Assembly (NCBI GenBank): GCA_900539255.1 | Contig: UQBJ01000032.1 | Coordinates: forward strand, 1-21,940 | Length of the DNA: 21,940 nucleotides | Direction: 5' to 3' | Source: an uncultured Campylobacter sp. | GTDB taxonomy: Bacteria; Campylobacterota; Campylobacteria; Campylobacterales; Campylobacteraceae | Shown: positions 1-8,200 of the stretch, one piece after another | How the letters are laid out: each line of letters opens with the position of its first letter | How positions within the stretch are numbered: the first letter of the stretch is position 1 | The notes under the pieces: generated by a model | What the model was told of the DNA's origin: nothing | Seen by the model: the letters and a program-made list of their open reading frames with translations, nothing else | The model's database searches: none | Position numbers and translations under genes: made by a program

Positions 1-45
1 CATTTCCTCGCCGCCCCCACCGTGGGCTAGTTGAATTTCTTTCAT
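1..45 (-). CDS. hypE: HypE, hydrogenase maturation protein, N-terminal 15 codons (cut by window edge)
   Basis: HypE dehydrates the thiocarbamoyl group on its own C-terminal cysteine to the thiocyanate that supplies CN ligands for the NiFe-hydrogenase active site. Only the start is in the window: from the ATG at 45 the codons read MKEIQLAHGGGGEEM, which is the Leu-Ala-His-Gly4 beginning typical of HypE (AIR-synthase-like fold). A ribosome binding site AAGG lies just upstream, in the same context (AAGGCAAAAAATGAA) as the start of hypD. The gene lies only 28 bases beyond the hamB stop codon, so HypE may depend on read-through from the defence genes. Identity rests on a short but distinctive motif plus the presence of hypB, hypC and hypD on the same strand. 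Confidence 0.85.
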   Translation of the reverse strand, partial: MKEIQLAHGGGGEEM

Positions 46-73
46 TTTTTGCCTTGTTAAAAATACTAAATTT

Positions 74-2149
74 TTAGTTTAAACCATCATAAAAATATTT
101 TAAAACATACTCATCAAATTCGTCAAAATCATCATTTTCTTTTAAAATATTTATTATACTTTCAATTCCTTGTTTGATAAAATATGCCAAAACATCATCA
201 ATACACAACTCATTATTTTCAAAATTAATAAATTTGTATTTATGTAATTTTTTAGATAGCATTCTAGGAAATCCAAATTCTTCAAGCGTAAAAACAACGG
301 AAGGTAAAAAAGCATTTGATAGTTTTGTAACAAAAGGAGATATATCAACACTTGAGTACAAGACCTGAGCTAATATATTCATATCAGCAAACAATGATGA
401 GATTTTAAATGATATATGGCTTTCAATTTCAAAAAAGCTTTCTAACGAAACATTCATTTCTTGTAATAATGTTGGGATATCTTTTTGCCAATTCAATGAC
501 ATTTGTTTAATCAAATCAACCATATTTAGTTGCGATAAACCACTTCGTATATGAAATTGCGATATATTTGCCATAGTTTTTAATAAAAACCATTGATCGG
601 GTTTGTTATCTAATAAATAAGAGAAAGCATTAGAATCTAAATTGGAATCGACTAACAATTTAGCTATTTCAATTATGATATTTTTATTATTTTTAAATTT
701 TGAAAATTTTCTTAATTTTTCGTAAGATTCTGTGCCTATAATTTTTATTAGTTGAGTTTTGAAATTTTGAATTTCTTCTTGTTTATCGCTTGGTAATTCT
801 TGTTGAATATCTTCATCTCCAATCATAGAATCGATGTTTATCTCTATTTCTAATACTTCTTCATTTTCTCTTGGTGGTTTTTCTAATAAAAATACCTTTC
901 CAACAAAATATTGAAACATTCTGCCACTTCTTCCTAAAATGTTTTTATAAGTAAAACTATCCAAATTTGAAGTAGCTTTCTTATTATTCCACAATATAAG
1001 ACTTTTAGCTGGAATGTTAATGCCTTCAATTAAAGATGAAGTCGATATAATAGTTTGAAGTCCATTAGGTTCTTCAAACAATTTAACTTGTATTTGTGAT
1101 AAACATCGATGAAGTTTTCCATGATGAATTCCTACAGCTTTTTTTAAAGCATCTATTAAATAAAATTCTCCATAATGTTTTGATATCCATAGACAAAAAT
1201 ATTCTAGGAATTTTGGAAATTTACTAATATTAAAAGATGAGCGAATAATTATATCGCAAACATTTCTTATTTCATTTTGGCTTTTTGTATAAATAAGAGT
1301 TTTGTTATTTTGACTAAGTATCTCTACGAGTTTTATGTCCTTGCTAAATTTTTTTTCTTCATAGCTTTCAATAATATCAATAAATACAGTATTATTTGTC
1401 ATTTGCATAAACCGCATACCTTTACATAAGTTATCATCTTGTTCAAATTTATCAATATTTGGACACAGATAATATCTTTGTTTAGATATTTTGGAGTATT
1501 TTAATATAGCATGCTGTAAAATTGACGCTCTATCTTTATCATATTTAGACGAAACTTTATAAAACTCGTCCACAATAAAAAAATCGAACTTAAATTCTTT
1601 ATGTAAATTTTCAAAATATTCAAGAGCTCTTTCTTGTGGAAAGATTATTATATTTTTTTCTTGCAACTGTGACTTTGAGGTAGTAACAATATGATATTTG
1701 TCTCCAAATTTTCTAGTTAAACGCCTTCTTGTCTCATCCATTAAAGATATTGTAGGGACAATAATAAGGACATTTAAAGGTTTTTTTGTGGCAATTAGAG
1801 CATCTATAATAAAACTTTTGCCAAAGCTTGTAGGTGCTGAGAGGATTAAATTTTCTCCACTCAATAGTATTGTCAAAATTTTTAATTGTTCCCTATGCAA
1901 AACTTTTGGTTCTCGTTCTCCAACATTAGTTTTAAAACATTCACATACTAATTTATCATTAAATATAGCGGTATCTATATTAATATAAGGATATATACCG
2001 ATCTCTCGTATTAAGTGGTTTAAAACTGGAATATATTTTTTTTTATTTCCTATTTTATCAAGCAATTTAAAAAGTTCATTTGCTCTATCTTGTTGATTGT
2101 CAATGTTAAAAATTCTTTGGCATTCATCAAAAATTTGTTCATAAGTCAT
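74..2149 (-). CDS. hamB: HamB, Hachiman defence helicase
   Basis: Superfamily 2 helicase of 691 residues, the HamB partner of a Hachiman anti-phage system. Visible motifs are a Q-like motif (HREQ, 85-88), Walker A (APTSFGKS, 105-112), motif II with the variant DEFY (194-197), motif V (TSSLIEGIN) and motif VI (GRSGR) in the second RecA domain, followed by a long all-helical C-terminus without known motifs. The ATG at 2149 overlaps the hamA stop (ATGA) and has an AAGGA site ending within hamA, so the two are translationally coupled. In characterised Hachiman systems HamB is thought to monitor DNA integrity and release the HamA nuclease; this role is taken from the family, not seen here. Base composition is strongly AT-rich compared with the hyp genes, pointing to transfer. 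The helicase could belong to another two-gene system, but the HamA-type neighbour makes that unlikely. Confidence 0.87.
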   Translation of the reverse strand: MTYEQIFDECQRIFNIDNQQDRANELFKLLDKIGNKKKYIPVLNHLIREIGIYPYINIDTAIFNDKLVCECFKTNVGEREPKVLHREQLKILTILLSGENLILSAPTSFGKSFIIDALIATKKPLNVLIIVPTISLMDETRRRLTRKFGDKYHIVTTSKSQLQEKNIIIFPQERALEYFENLHKEFKFDFFIVDEFYKVSSKYDKDRASILQHAILKYSKISKQRYYLCPNIDKFEQDDNLCKGMRFMQMTNNTVFIDIIESYEEKKFSKDIKLVEILSQNNKTLIYTKSQNEIRNVCDIIIRSSFNISKFPKFLEYFCLWISKHYGEFYLIDALKKAVGIHHGKLHRCLSQIQVKLFEEPNGLQTIISTSSLIEGINIPAKSLILWNNKKATSNLDSFTYKNILGRSGRMFQYFVGKVFLLEKPPRENEEVLEIEINIDSMIGDEDIQQELPSDKQEEIQNFKTQLIKIIGTESYEKLRKFSKFKNNKNIIIEIAKLLVDSNLDSNAFSYLLDNKPDQWFLLKTMANISQFHIRSGLSQLNMVDLIKQMSLNWQKDIPTLLQEMNVSLESFFEIESHISFKISSLFADMNILAQVLYSSVDISPFVTKLSNAFLPSVVFTLEEFGFPRMLSKKLHKYKFINFENNELCIDDVLAYFIKQGIESIINILKENDDFDEFDEYVLKYFYDGLN

Positions 2150-3069
2150 TGAAAATCCTTAAATTTATTTCTTATTTGCTGAATTATTTCTTGTTTGTTT
2201 GGAATAGGAAACACAATAATATGAAATTTTATCTTTTCTATAAAGGGGATATTTTTTAGTTTGTTATTTAATTTTTGAGACATTATCTCGCACTTTTCTT
2301 TATGTTTGTTAATAAGTATGTTTTTATAAGTCGAATCAAACTCAACAGGCTGTTTTCTTAAATGAGCTTGTGTATATTCACACTCATAAATAATAGAAAT
2401 AGGTATATGAAGAATTTTTTTTATCTCATCTAATGAAACCCTATCTGAAAGCATTTTTATAAAGGATTCTGAGTTATCACCTAAAAAATCTTTTATGTCA
2501 TTTAAATTTGTAATAATGGAATTTTCTTTTCTTAATTTTTCATCTTGTAACATTTCAAAAACTGAATTACACGCTGAATTTATAGCACTATCTAAATCAC
2601 TATAAAATTTAGACTCTCCAAGCCATAAATGATATTTTCCGCTACTACACAAAGTTATATGAACACCATCTGCACCTTTTACATAATCATTCTTGTTTTG
2701 CTTATAAAATATTTTTGGAACAATCGGCAAGGCATTGTAATATTCTTTTAAAACGCCATATAAAAATATTTCTCCCAATTCTGATATATTTTCGTCAATT
2801 TTTAAATTGGAAATAGATTTTTTAATTATACTCCAATGTTTTCCATCAAGTGCCTCAATTTCCTTTTTGGTTAATGCTGTTTCTTGTATATGATTTAAAA
2901 TAAAATTTTCAAATTTATTAATTCTCCATTTATTACTTTCAAAATCATTAGCGATGGATAATATTGCATAGTTATCAAATAATTCTTTATTAAAATTAAC
3001 GAGCCAATTATCAAGTAAAATTTCAAATTCAACCTTATCTTTGTTGTATTTGGTATAAGTGTGTTTCAA
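2146..3069 (-). CDS. hamA: HamA, Hachiman effector nuclease (DUF1837 family)
   Basis: Protein of 307 residues with the DUF1837 signature. The conserved core is a PD-(D/E)xK-like arrangement: an acidic helix (SELGEIFLYG, E97/E100), then KGADGVHI (D134), then LWLGESKFY (E152, K154). This ADG ... GESK spacing is what I know as the HamA nuclease. In Hachiman, HamA is held by HamB and degrades DNA when released, causing abortive infection. The start is TTG at 3069 with AAAGGA seven bases upstream; no in-frame ATG gives a better start. First gene of the two-gene operon, overlapping hamB by four bases. The 480 bases upstream hold only a restriction gene remnant and no obvious strong promoter, so expression may come from the surrounding hyp operon. 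Strongly AT-rich composition suggests acquisition. Confidence 0.87.
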   Translation of the reverse strand: MKHTYTKYNKDKVEFEILLDNWLVNFNKELFDNYAILSIANDFESNKWRINKFENFILNHIQETALTKKEIEALDGKHWSIIKKSISNLKIDENISELGEIFLYGVLKEYYNALPIVPKIFYKQNKNDYVKGADGVHITLCSSGKYHLWLGESKFYSDLDSAINSACNSVFEMLQDEKLRKENSIITNLNDIKDFLGDNSESFIKMLSDRVSLDEIKKILHIPISIIYECEYTQAHLRKQPVEFDSTYKNILINKHKEKCEIMSQKLNNKLKNIPFIEKIKFHIIVFPIPNKQEIIQQIRNKFKDFQ

Positions 3070-3126
3070 AATTTAATCCTTTTTAGACTTTATACTTTGT
3101 AATTATACTATATGTTTTCTACTTTA

Positions 3127-3523
3127 GTTACCAAACTCTATCAAAAAATATCTAAATCTTTGCCAAAAAGTGCTTTGGCGACAAAAACGCCGTTTGTGTC
3201 CCCGCAAGCATCGTTAAAGCCTTGCAAGTCATCATTTGCTAGATAGGCGTTTGCGATGATATAGTCTTTTATCTGGCTTAAAAATTCAAGCTAAGCGGGG
3301 TTAAAATTCACGCCTCTTTGGATTTGGCGTCTCTTAAACAGCTCGTAAGCGCGAATTTGCCACGCTAGCAAAGTCGCGCAACTCATCATCAAAGCCTAGC
3401 TCAAAACGCACGAGCTGGATAAGATTTGTAAGCTTTATTTGCGTGCTTTTTAGGGGCTTTACGGGCTTTGTTTGTGCGCTGTTGCGTGCGGTCGTTAAGT
3501 ATAAGCAACTTGCTGCTAGCCCC
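3127..3523 (-). pseudogene. Remnant of type I restriction R subunit (HsdR), C-terminal domain
   Basis: No intact ORF lies here, but joining frames on the minus strand restores a recognisable C-terminus. One frame gives LTNLIQLVRFELGFDDELRD (starting about 3438) preceded by an open stretch from about 3523; after a frame change near 3350 the next reads WQIRAYELFKRRQIQRGVNF; after another change near 3290 it reads LEFLSQIKDYIIANAYLAND and continues to GVFVAKALFGKDLDIF, stopping near 3140. The order 'LVRF-LG-DELR', 'K-RRQ-Q-GVNF' and 'IKDYI...FGKDLD' matches, from memory, the EcoEI_R_C domain of HsdR. Catalytic nuclease and helicase parts, and hsdM/hsdS, are missing from the window. It is therefore a decayed fragment left between the FkbM gene and Hachiman. 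Composition is less AT-rich than hamA, so it is probably an older arrival. The assignment to HsdR is a pattern match, not a search result. Confidence 0.7.
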
Positions 3524-3549
3524 TAAAATTTAGTTTTTGTGTGGCTCTT

Positions 3550-4417
3550 TTATAATTTTAACTCATAAGGTCGTTCCCAGCCTAACCTATCATTAGGCAC
3601 AAAGAAGAAGTCCCAAGCATTAAAAAATAATAATTTATAGCCTTTTGATTCAAGCAATGCTATGATTTTCTCACTCGCTTCTGCTACATTATTATGCTCG
3701 ATTGCCATTAGCGAAAAAGTATATTTGTCGAAGTCTATGCCTTGCAACGCTTCAAGCTCGCCTCCCTCAATATCCATACTCATAAAATCAATATGTGTAA
3801 TGCTTGGATAATTTGCCATAATCTCGCCAAATGTAGCTGTTTGCACATCGACATATTGCAGTTCCTCATTGCGCCCACCTTCATATTGCATTCTATTGCG
3901 GTGATTGTCGGTCAAATTTATCTCTAAACTATCAAGCCCATCGCAACTTGTAATCGCCATTCTTGTTTTTCCTATATTTTTAGAAAAAACCGCTAAATTA
4001 TAACAATTGCACTTTCGATTTCTGCGTAGCTTTTCAAAGGTTTTTGGGTTTGCTTCCACACAAAAACCTTGCCAACCGATATTTTCAAATAATAGCGTAT
4101 TAGAAATATTAACACCATCATTTGCGCCAATATCAACATAAAAGCCATCTTTTTTGCCATTGTGAATAGCATAAGCAACTAAATCCGCACCGAGCTGTGA
4201 GTAGGATTTGGGGTGGTGATGGAGATTGGAAAACGCGCTTTGAAATGTGATTTCAGTTTTCGCATCAATCCTACTGATTTTAGCATCTAAAACCGCGAGT
4301 TTAGTTTCTATCCTAGAAAGGCGATACCCCCCCCCCACTATACGAGAGTATCTTTTTGTCAAAAAGATAAAAAATTCGGCGATTTCCTATCTTTTCTTTA
4401 CGAAAAATTTTTGGCAT
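3550..4417 (-). CDS. FkbM-family methyltransferase, phase-variable, currently out of frame (G10)
   Basis: SAM-dependent methyltransferase of the FkbM type, which in Campylobacter usually methylates surface glycans. The body shows the SAM-binding loop (YVDIGANDG), the acidic strand (CVEANP) and the FkbM C-terminal motif (SMDIEGGELEAL), preceded by a short coiled segment (about residues 32-55). The proper start is the ATG at 4417 with AAAAGGAGC upstream. Codons 28-30 are a run of G on the coding strand (10 G, 4327-4336). With 10 G the ATG frame stops after 34 codons at 4313; with 9 G it would run into the FkbM frame and give 288 residues. Reading from an internal TTG at 4362 gives 270 residues in frame but has no ribosome binding site. 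I infer slipped-strand ON/OFF switching, with this copy OFF. It sits 76 bases after hypD, in the cargo block before hypE. Confidence 0.85.
4327..4336 (-). repeat. Poly-G contingency tract (10 G on the coding strand)
   Basis: Ten consecutive C on the plus strand (G on the coding strand) inside the 5' part of the FkbM gene. Such tracts of 8 or more G are the standard phase-variation switches of Campylobacter. Here 9 or 12 G restore the frame from the ATG at 4417, whereas 10 and 11 do not. The count is also a place where sequencing and assembly err. Confidence 0.9.
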
Positions 4418-4493
4418 TTTTGCTCCTTTTAAGTTTGTGATGACAAATCATAGCATAATTTCAGTTAATAAAACAAAAAATTTAGCATTTTTT

Positions 4494-5582
4494 TCAATTC
4501 ACTTTCGCATATTTATAATAAGCCGCGCAAGCTCCCTCGCCTGATACCATACAGCTGCCTATGGGGCTTTTGGGCGTGCAAGCCTTGCCAAAAACCTTGC
4601 ATTCATAGGGCTTTGCAAGCCCTTTTAAAATTTGAGCGCATATACAAACCTTGCTTTCGCCTTTGCTTACAACAGCGCAGTCAAAGCGTTTTTCGGCATT
4701 TAGCTCGTCAAATTCAGCCCTTAATCTCAGCCCACCATTTTTGATAAATCCAAGCCCGCGAAATTCAAAATCACAAGGCTCAAAATACCTATTCACCATA
4801 GCTTGCGCCTTTTTGTTGCCCTCTTTGGTAACGGCACGGGAGTATTGATTGACAACCTCAAATTTGCCCTCGTTGCACTGCCTAACGCATTCTAACACGC
4901 TTTGCATAATATCCACAGGCTCAAAACCGCTCACCACAATGGGCGTTTTGAATTTAGCCGCCAAAGGCTCGTATATCTTGTATCCTGTGATGACGCTTAC
5001 ATGAGATGGTCCTAAAAAGGCATTTATCTTTGCCTCACCGCTTTGCATTATCGTATTTATAGGCTCTGGCACAACTATGTGGTTGATATGAAAAAAGACA
5101 TTTTTTAGCCCCATTTCAAGCACCTTTTCAAGCAAAAGCGCGCTCATCGGCGTGGTAGTTTCAAAGCCTATGGCGTAAAAAATTATGTTTTTATCAGCAT
5201 TTTGCGTGGCGATTTCTAGCACTTCAAGGGGCGAGTAAAGGGCGCGCACATCAGCACCTTTGGCGCGCAGTTCAAGCAGTGAGATGGTGCTTCCTGGCAC
5301 TCTCAACAAGTCTCCAAGCGTGCAAAAAATGGTGTTTGGCATACTTGCAAGCTTTATCGCCATATCAATGCGAGCGCGTGGCATCACGCACACAGGGCAG
5401 CCCGGTCCGTGTATCAAATTCACGCTTTTTGGCAAGATGGACGGCAGGGCAAATTTCATAATGCTGTGCGTGTGTCCGCCGCAAATTTCCATTATGTTTA
5501 TGGGGCTTTGCGCTTCTTTTTCGATAAGCCTTGCGTAGGCTAAAATGGTATCCTTGTCCCTAAATTCATTGATAAAATTCAT
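4494..5582 (-). CDS. hypD: HypD, hydrogenase maturation protein
   Basis: HypD is the scaffold, with HypC, on which the Fe(CN)2CO unit of NiFe-hydrogenase is assembled. The 362-residue length is normal. Conserved motifs are CGGHTH (34-39), GPGCPVC (59-65), GFETTTP (149-155) and a Cys-rich C-terminus (about 309-355) that binds the 4Fe-4S cluster. The ATG at 5582 has AAAGG seven bases upstream. In most epsilonproteobacteria I know, hypD directly follows hypC; here about 2.3 kb carrying a restriction-modification pair separates them, and about 4.4 kb of cargo separates hypD from hypE. The 137-base gap upstream could hold a promoter, but I see no strong -10 box. The gene itself looks fully intact. 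Confidence 0.97.
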   Translation of the reverse strand: MNFINEFRDKDTILAYARLIEKEAQSPINIMEICGGHTHSIMKFALPSILPKSVNLIHGPGCPVCVMPRARIDMAIKLASMPNTIFCTLGDLLRVPGSTISLLELRAKGADVRALYSPLEVLEIATQNADKNIIFYAIGFETTTPMSALLLEKVLEMGLKNVFFHINHIVVPEPINTIMQSGEAKINAFLGPSHVSVITGYKIYEPLAAKFKTPIVVSGFEPVDIMQSVLECVRQCNEGKFEVVNQYSRAVTKEGNKKAQAMVNRYFEPCDFEFRGLGFIKNGGLRLRAEFDELNAEKRFDCAVVSKGESKVCICAQILKGLAKPYECKVFGKACTPKSPIGSCMVSGEGACAAYYKYAKVN

Positions 5583-5719
5583 TTTTTGCCTTTATTTTGT
5601 ATTTTGGTATAAATTTTACACACTTTTGACAAAGCATAACTTCTCTTTGTGTTTTTAGATAAATCTACAAATTTTTAGTATGGATTTTAAAATTTACTCA
5701 AAATTCGCGGATTTGTAGT

Positions 5720-6856
5720 TTATCTTTCTAACAAAAATAAATACTCTTTGTGTGTGTTGTCATCATTTACCCACTCATAGCTCCACCGCATCGCACTCAT
5801 CACATTTTTTTTATAATCAATCTCGCGCGCATCTAAAAGTCGCCCATTTAGGCTAATAATTTCTTGCAGTTCTTGTTTGCTTGCACGCCCACCAGAGCTA
5901 TATGAGAGCAAGATATAGCGTGCATTTGTGTTAGCAATAAGCCGCTCAATCGCCCTCATAGCGATAAATTTATTACTTTCGTCTCTTTTAAATTCTTCAA
6001 ATATACACGGAAATGCTGTATCTCGTGAGTCTTCACGGCGATTTGCCTTACCAAAAACGCGTGGTTTATCGTTTAAAATCACACTTTTATAAAAATGATA
6101 ATATGCCTTATAACGCACACGGCTAGGGGGCATTTTTTCATTATTTGAACCATAAGGCGGGTCAAAATACACTAAATCATAAAAGTTTGTTATAGTTTTA
6201 AAAGCATCGCTTTTTATTACACGATTTTGAGTTTTTGGCGCAAAACGGCGTGGAAGTTTTAAAAAAAGGTCATTATAAGAGCGTTTGCACCAGCCAGAAA
6301 GGTAAGAAGCATAATGTCCCAAAGTGTTATCCACACAATCAAGTGCTAAAATAAGGCTTGTTAAAAGCACGGCTTTGTCTGTGAAATTTAGGTCAAATTC
6401 ATCAATTTTGTCGCGAATAGCGTCAAGTTTCATCGTGTTTTTAAGTTGAAATGGTCGTTTGCCAGCCTCATTTTCTCCACCATAATGCTGTGAAAACCAG
6501 CCAAAAGTGCCTTTTAGCGAATTAAGTTCATCTATGAATTTTTGATAAAACTCATTTGGTTTTGTTGAAAGCAAATAACAATGTCCAAAAATTTCCGAAT
6601 ACTCTGCTATGTCATTTGCACTTGTATCAAAGCCAAGTTGAGAAAATGCTTGTGCTACACGCGTTGTGCCACTAAAAGCATCAAGTGCTGTGCGAATTTT
6701 GAGTCCATTGATGATTTGGATAATGTGCGGTAGAATTTTTAATTTTGAGCCAACATATTTTATGCCCTCAGTTTGTGGCACTTGTAAATCATCAAAAAGA
6801 CTTGTTTGCGGAGTTTGCACACGCATTAAAATTGATTTTTGCTGTGTGCTAGACAT
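5720..6856 (-). CDS. DNA adenine N6-methyltransferase, D12 class (type II R-M)
   Basis: Modification enzyme of 378 residues. It shows the D12-class (alpha-group) order: motif X KYVGSK (33-38) before motif I DAFSGTTRV (59-67), a long target-recognition stretch, then motif IV DPPY (212-215). These enzymes methylate adenine N6 in a short recognition site and protect it from the partner endonuclease. The ATG at 6856 has GAGG upstream and overlaps the end of the upstream endonuclease gene by eight bases, so the two are coupled. The recognition sequence cannot be read from the protein by eye. Length and motifs are complete, with no frameshift. Composition is somewhat more AT-rich than the adjacent hypD and hypB, consistent with an inserted cassette between hypC and hypD. 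Confidence 0.9.
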   Translation of the reverse strand: MSSTQQKSILMRVQTPQTSLFDDLQVPQTEGIKYVGSKLKILPHIIQIINGLKIRTALDAFSGTTRVAQAFSQLGFDTSANDIAEYSEIFGHCYLLSTKPNEFYQKFIDELNSLKGTFGWFSQHYGGENEAGKRPFQLKNTMKLDAIRDKIDEFDLNFTDKAVLLTSLILALDCVDNTLGHYASYLSGWCKRSYNDLFLKLPRRFAPKTQNRVIKSDAFKTITNFYDLVYFDPPYGSNNEKMPPSRVRYKAYYHFYKSVILNDKPRVFGKANRREDSRDTAFPCIFEEFKRDESNKFIAMRAIERLIANTNARYILLSYSSGGRASKQELQEIISLNGRLLDAREIDYKKNVMSAMRWSYEWVNDDNTHKEYLFLLER

Positions 6857-7715
6857 TTTTGCCTCGTTTCAAGTCGTCAATATCGTTTTGTAAAATCAAA
6901 TTTGCTTGTTCGTGTCCCTTTTTAGTGCTGTTTAAAGCTAAACAAAAGAGTTTTAGTAGCGCAACATTATGTTCATAAGAAAGCCAACCTGTAAGGCTTT
7001 TAAAATAAGTATTTGCGTGAATAGTATGTGTCCAAAAGCCTCTTTGTAGCGCATTTGCCGCCGCACCGCCATAACGCACCTCGCAAATATAATTTCCATC
7101 TTTATCGATAAATATATAAATAGGGTGTTTGCGACCCTTTCCTTCGACAATGCTTTTGCTTGTGCTATCGTATTTATATCCCTCATCTATGCGTAAAATT
7201 TGTGTTGTGTTTTGGTGCATTTTTTCAAAATCAAATACCATTATATTGCACTCTTTTAGGGCTTCGCGATAGATAAGTGGCATTAAATTTAACGAATTTA
7301 AAGATGAAAATTCTTTTGAATTTAAAATTTCTTTTATCTCTTTTGGAGAAATGATACTCTTACCATATTTTGATAACTTTGGAAACATTAAGCCATCTTT
7401 GTCAGTAGAAAGTTGCAAAGGTCCATCACCGTATGCTTTAAGACTAACAGGAATTTGTATCTTTGTCAGTTCATTAATGATGACAATATCCTCTTCGTGT
7501 TCTTTGGCACGAAACAAATCCTTGCCCGTGTGTTTGGCGTTAAAATCATACATAAATTGATTAACAAACTCGGTAATGCCTATCTCTGCTAAGTCGCCGT
7601 GTGTTTTGTTGCCGACAAGTCGCATAGTAAAGATATTTGAAAGTGTGTTTATAATCAAATCTCTTCTTTTGTCAAGTAAGAGTTTAAAACGCTCCAAAAA
7701 ATCATTGTAGGGCAT
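6849..7715 (-). CDS. Putative type II restriction endonuclease
   Basis: Protein of 288 residues that I do not recognise by family. The call rests mainly on context: it lies immediately upstream of, and overlaps by eight bases, a D12 DNA methyltransferase in the same orientation. Internally there is a candidate PD-(D/E)xK-type site: an acidic helix GDLAEIGITEF (E44), then EED (74-76), and about 15 residues later PVSLK (K93), with serine where the second acidic residue is usual. The strand-rich part IYIFIDKDGNYICEVRYGG follows. The start ATG at 7715 has AAAGGA upstream. The preceding 200 bases are very AT-rich and probably hold the promoter of the R-M pair. It could alternatively be a different nuclease type; a role unrelated to the methyltransferase is unlikely. 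Confidence 0.72.
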   Translation of the reverse strand: MPYNDFLERFKLLLDKRRDLIINTLSNIFTMRLVGNKTHGDLAEIGITEFVNQFMYDFNAKHTGKDLFRAKEHEEDIVIINELTKIQIPVSLKAYGDGPLQLSTDKDGLMFPKLSKYGKSIISPKEIKEILNSKEFSSLNSLNLMPLIYREALKECNIMVFDFEKMHQNTTQILRIDEGYKYDSTSKSIVEGKGRKHPIYIFIDKDGNYICEVRYGGAAANALQRGFWTHTIHANTYFKSLTGWLSYEHNVALLKLFCLALNSTKKGHEQANLILQNDIDDLKRGKNV

Positions 7716-7915
7716 ACTTATCCTTTTTTTATCTCTAATATAATTTTTGCACTTAATTTAATCACAATTTTATTGTAGATTATCAAAAAGCCGTGAATTT
7801 TTAAAATTTTATAATTTAAAATTACACCACAAATTTACAAACAAAATACAAAAAATTCAATTCAAACCTCAAAAATAAAAAATTTATGAATTTTTACAAA
7901 AAATTCACGCAAAAT

Positions 7916-8200
7916 TCAGCCCTTACTCAACGCATTTAAGCCCAAATCGCCCTCGTTTTCGGCTATGTCGCCATTTTGCATAGCCTCAACTATGCCCTTG
8001 TAAGTTTTTATGCTTTCAAGCGCGAATTCCTTGTCGATTTTTTCCATAGCCACGCCCACGTGGATAAGCACGAAATCCCCAACCTTACAAGGCTCGCTTA
8101 TCAAGTCCAAACTCACGCGCCTTTTCACGCCCAAAGTTTGCACCAAAGCGTTGTTTAGCTCATCGATTTCTAAAATTTCAGACGGGATTGAAAGGCACAT
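7916..8200 (-). CDS. hypC: HypC, hydrogenase maturation chaperone
   Basis: Small chaperone (94 residues) that carries the Fe(CN)2CO group with HypD and delivers it to the hydrogenase large subunit. The start is set at the ATG at 8200, giving MCLSIPSEI: family members need cysteine right after the initiator methionine, and a TTG two codons earlier (8206) would bury it. The ATG overlaps the hypB stop (TGATG), showing tight coupling. The GDFVLIHVGVAMEKID segment is the usual core of the OB-like fold. The C-terminal tail (NGDIAENEGDLGLNALSKG) is a little longer than in the shortest homologues. After its stop comes a 200-base AT-rich gap and then the inserted R-M pair instead of hypD. Confidence 0.96.
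   Translation of the reverse strand: MCLSIPSEILEIDELNNALVQTLGVKRRVSLDLISEPCKVGDFVLIHVGVAMEKIDKEFALESIKTYKGIVEAMQNGDIAENEGDLGLNALSKG

Noticed and set aside
3550..4362. FkbM gene as an intact 270-residue CDS from TTG 4362
   Set aside because: No ribosome binding site before the TTG, while the ATG at 4417 has a strong one and is separated from the gene only by the G10 tract.
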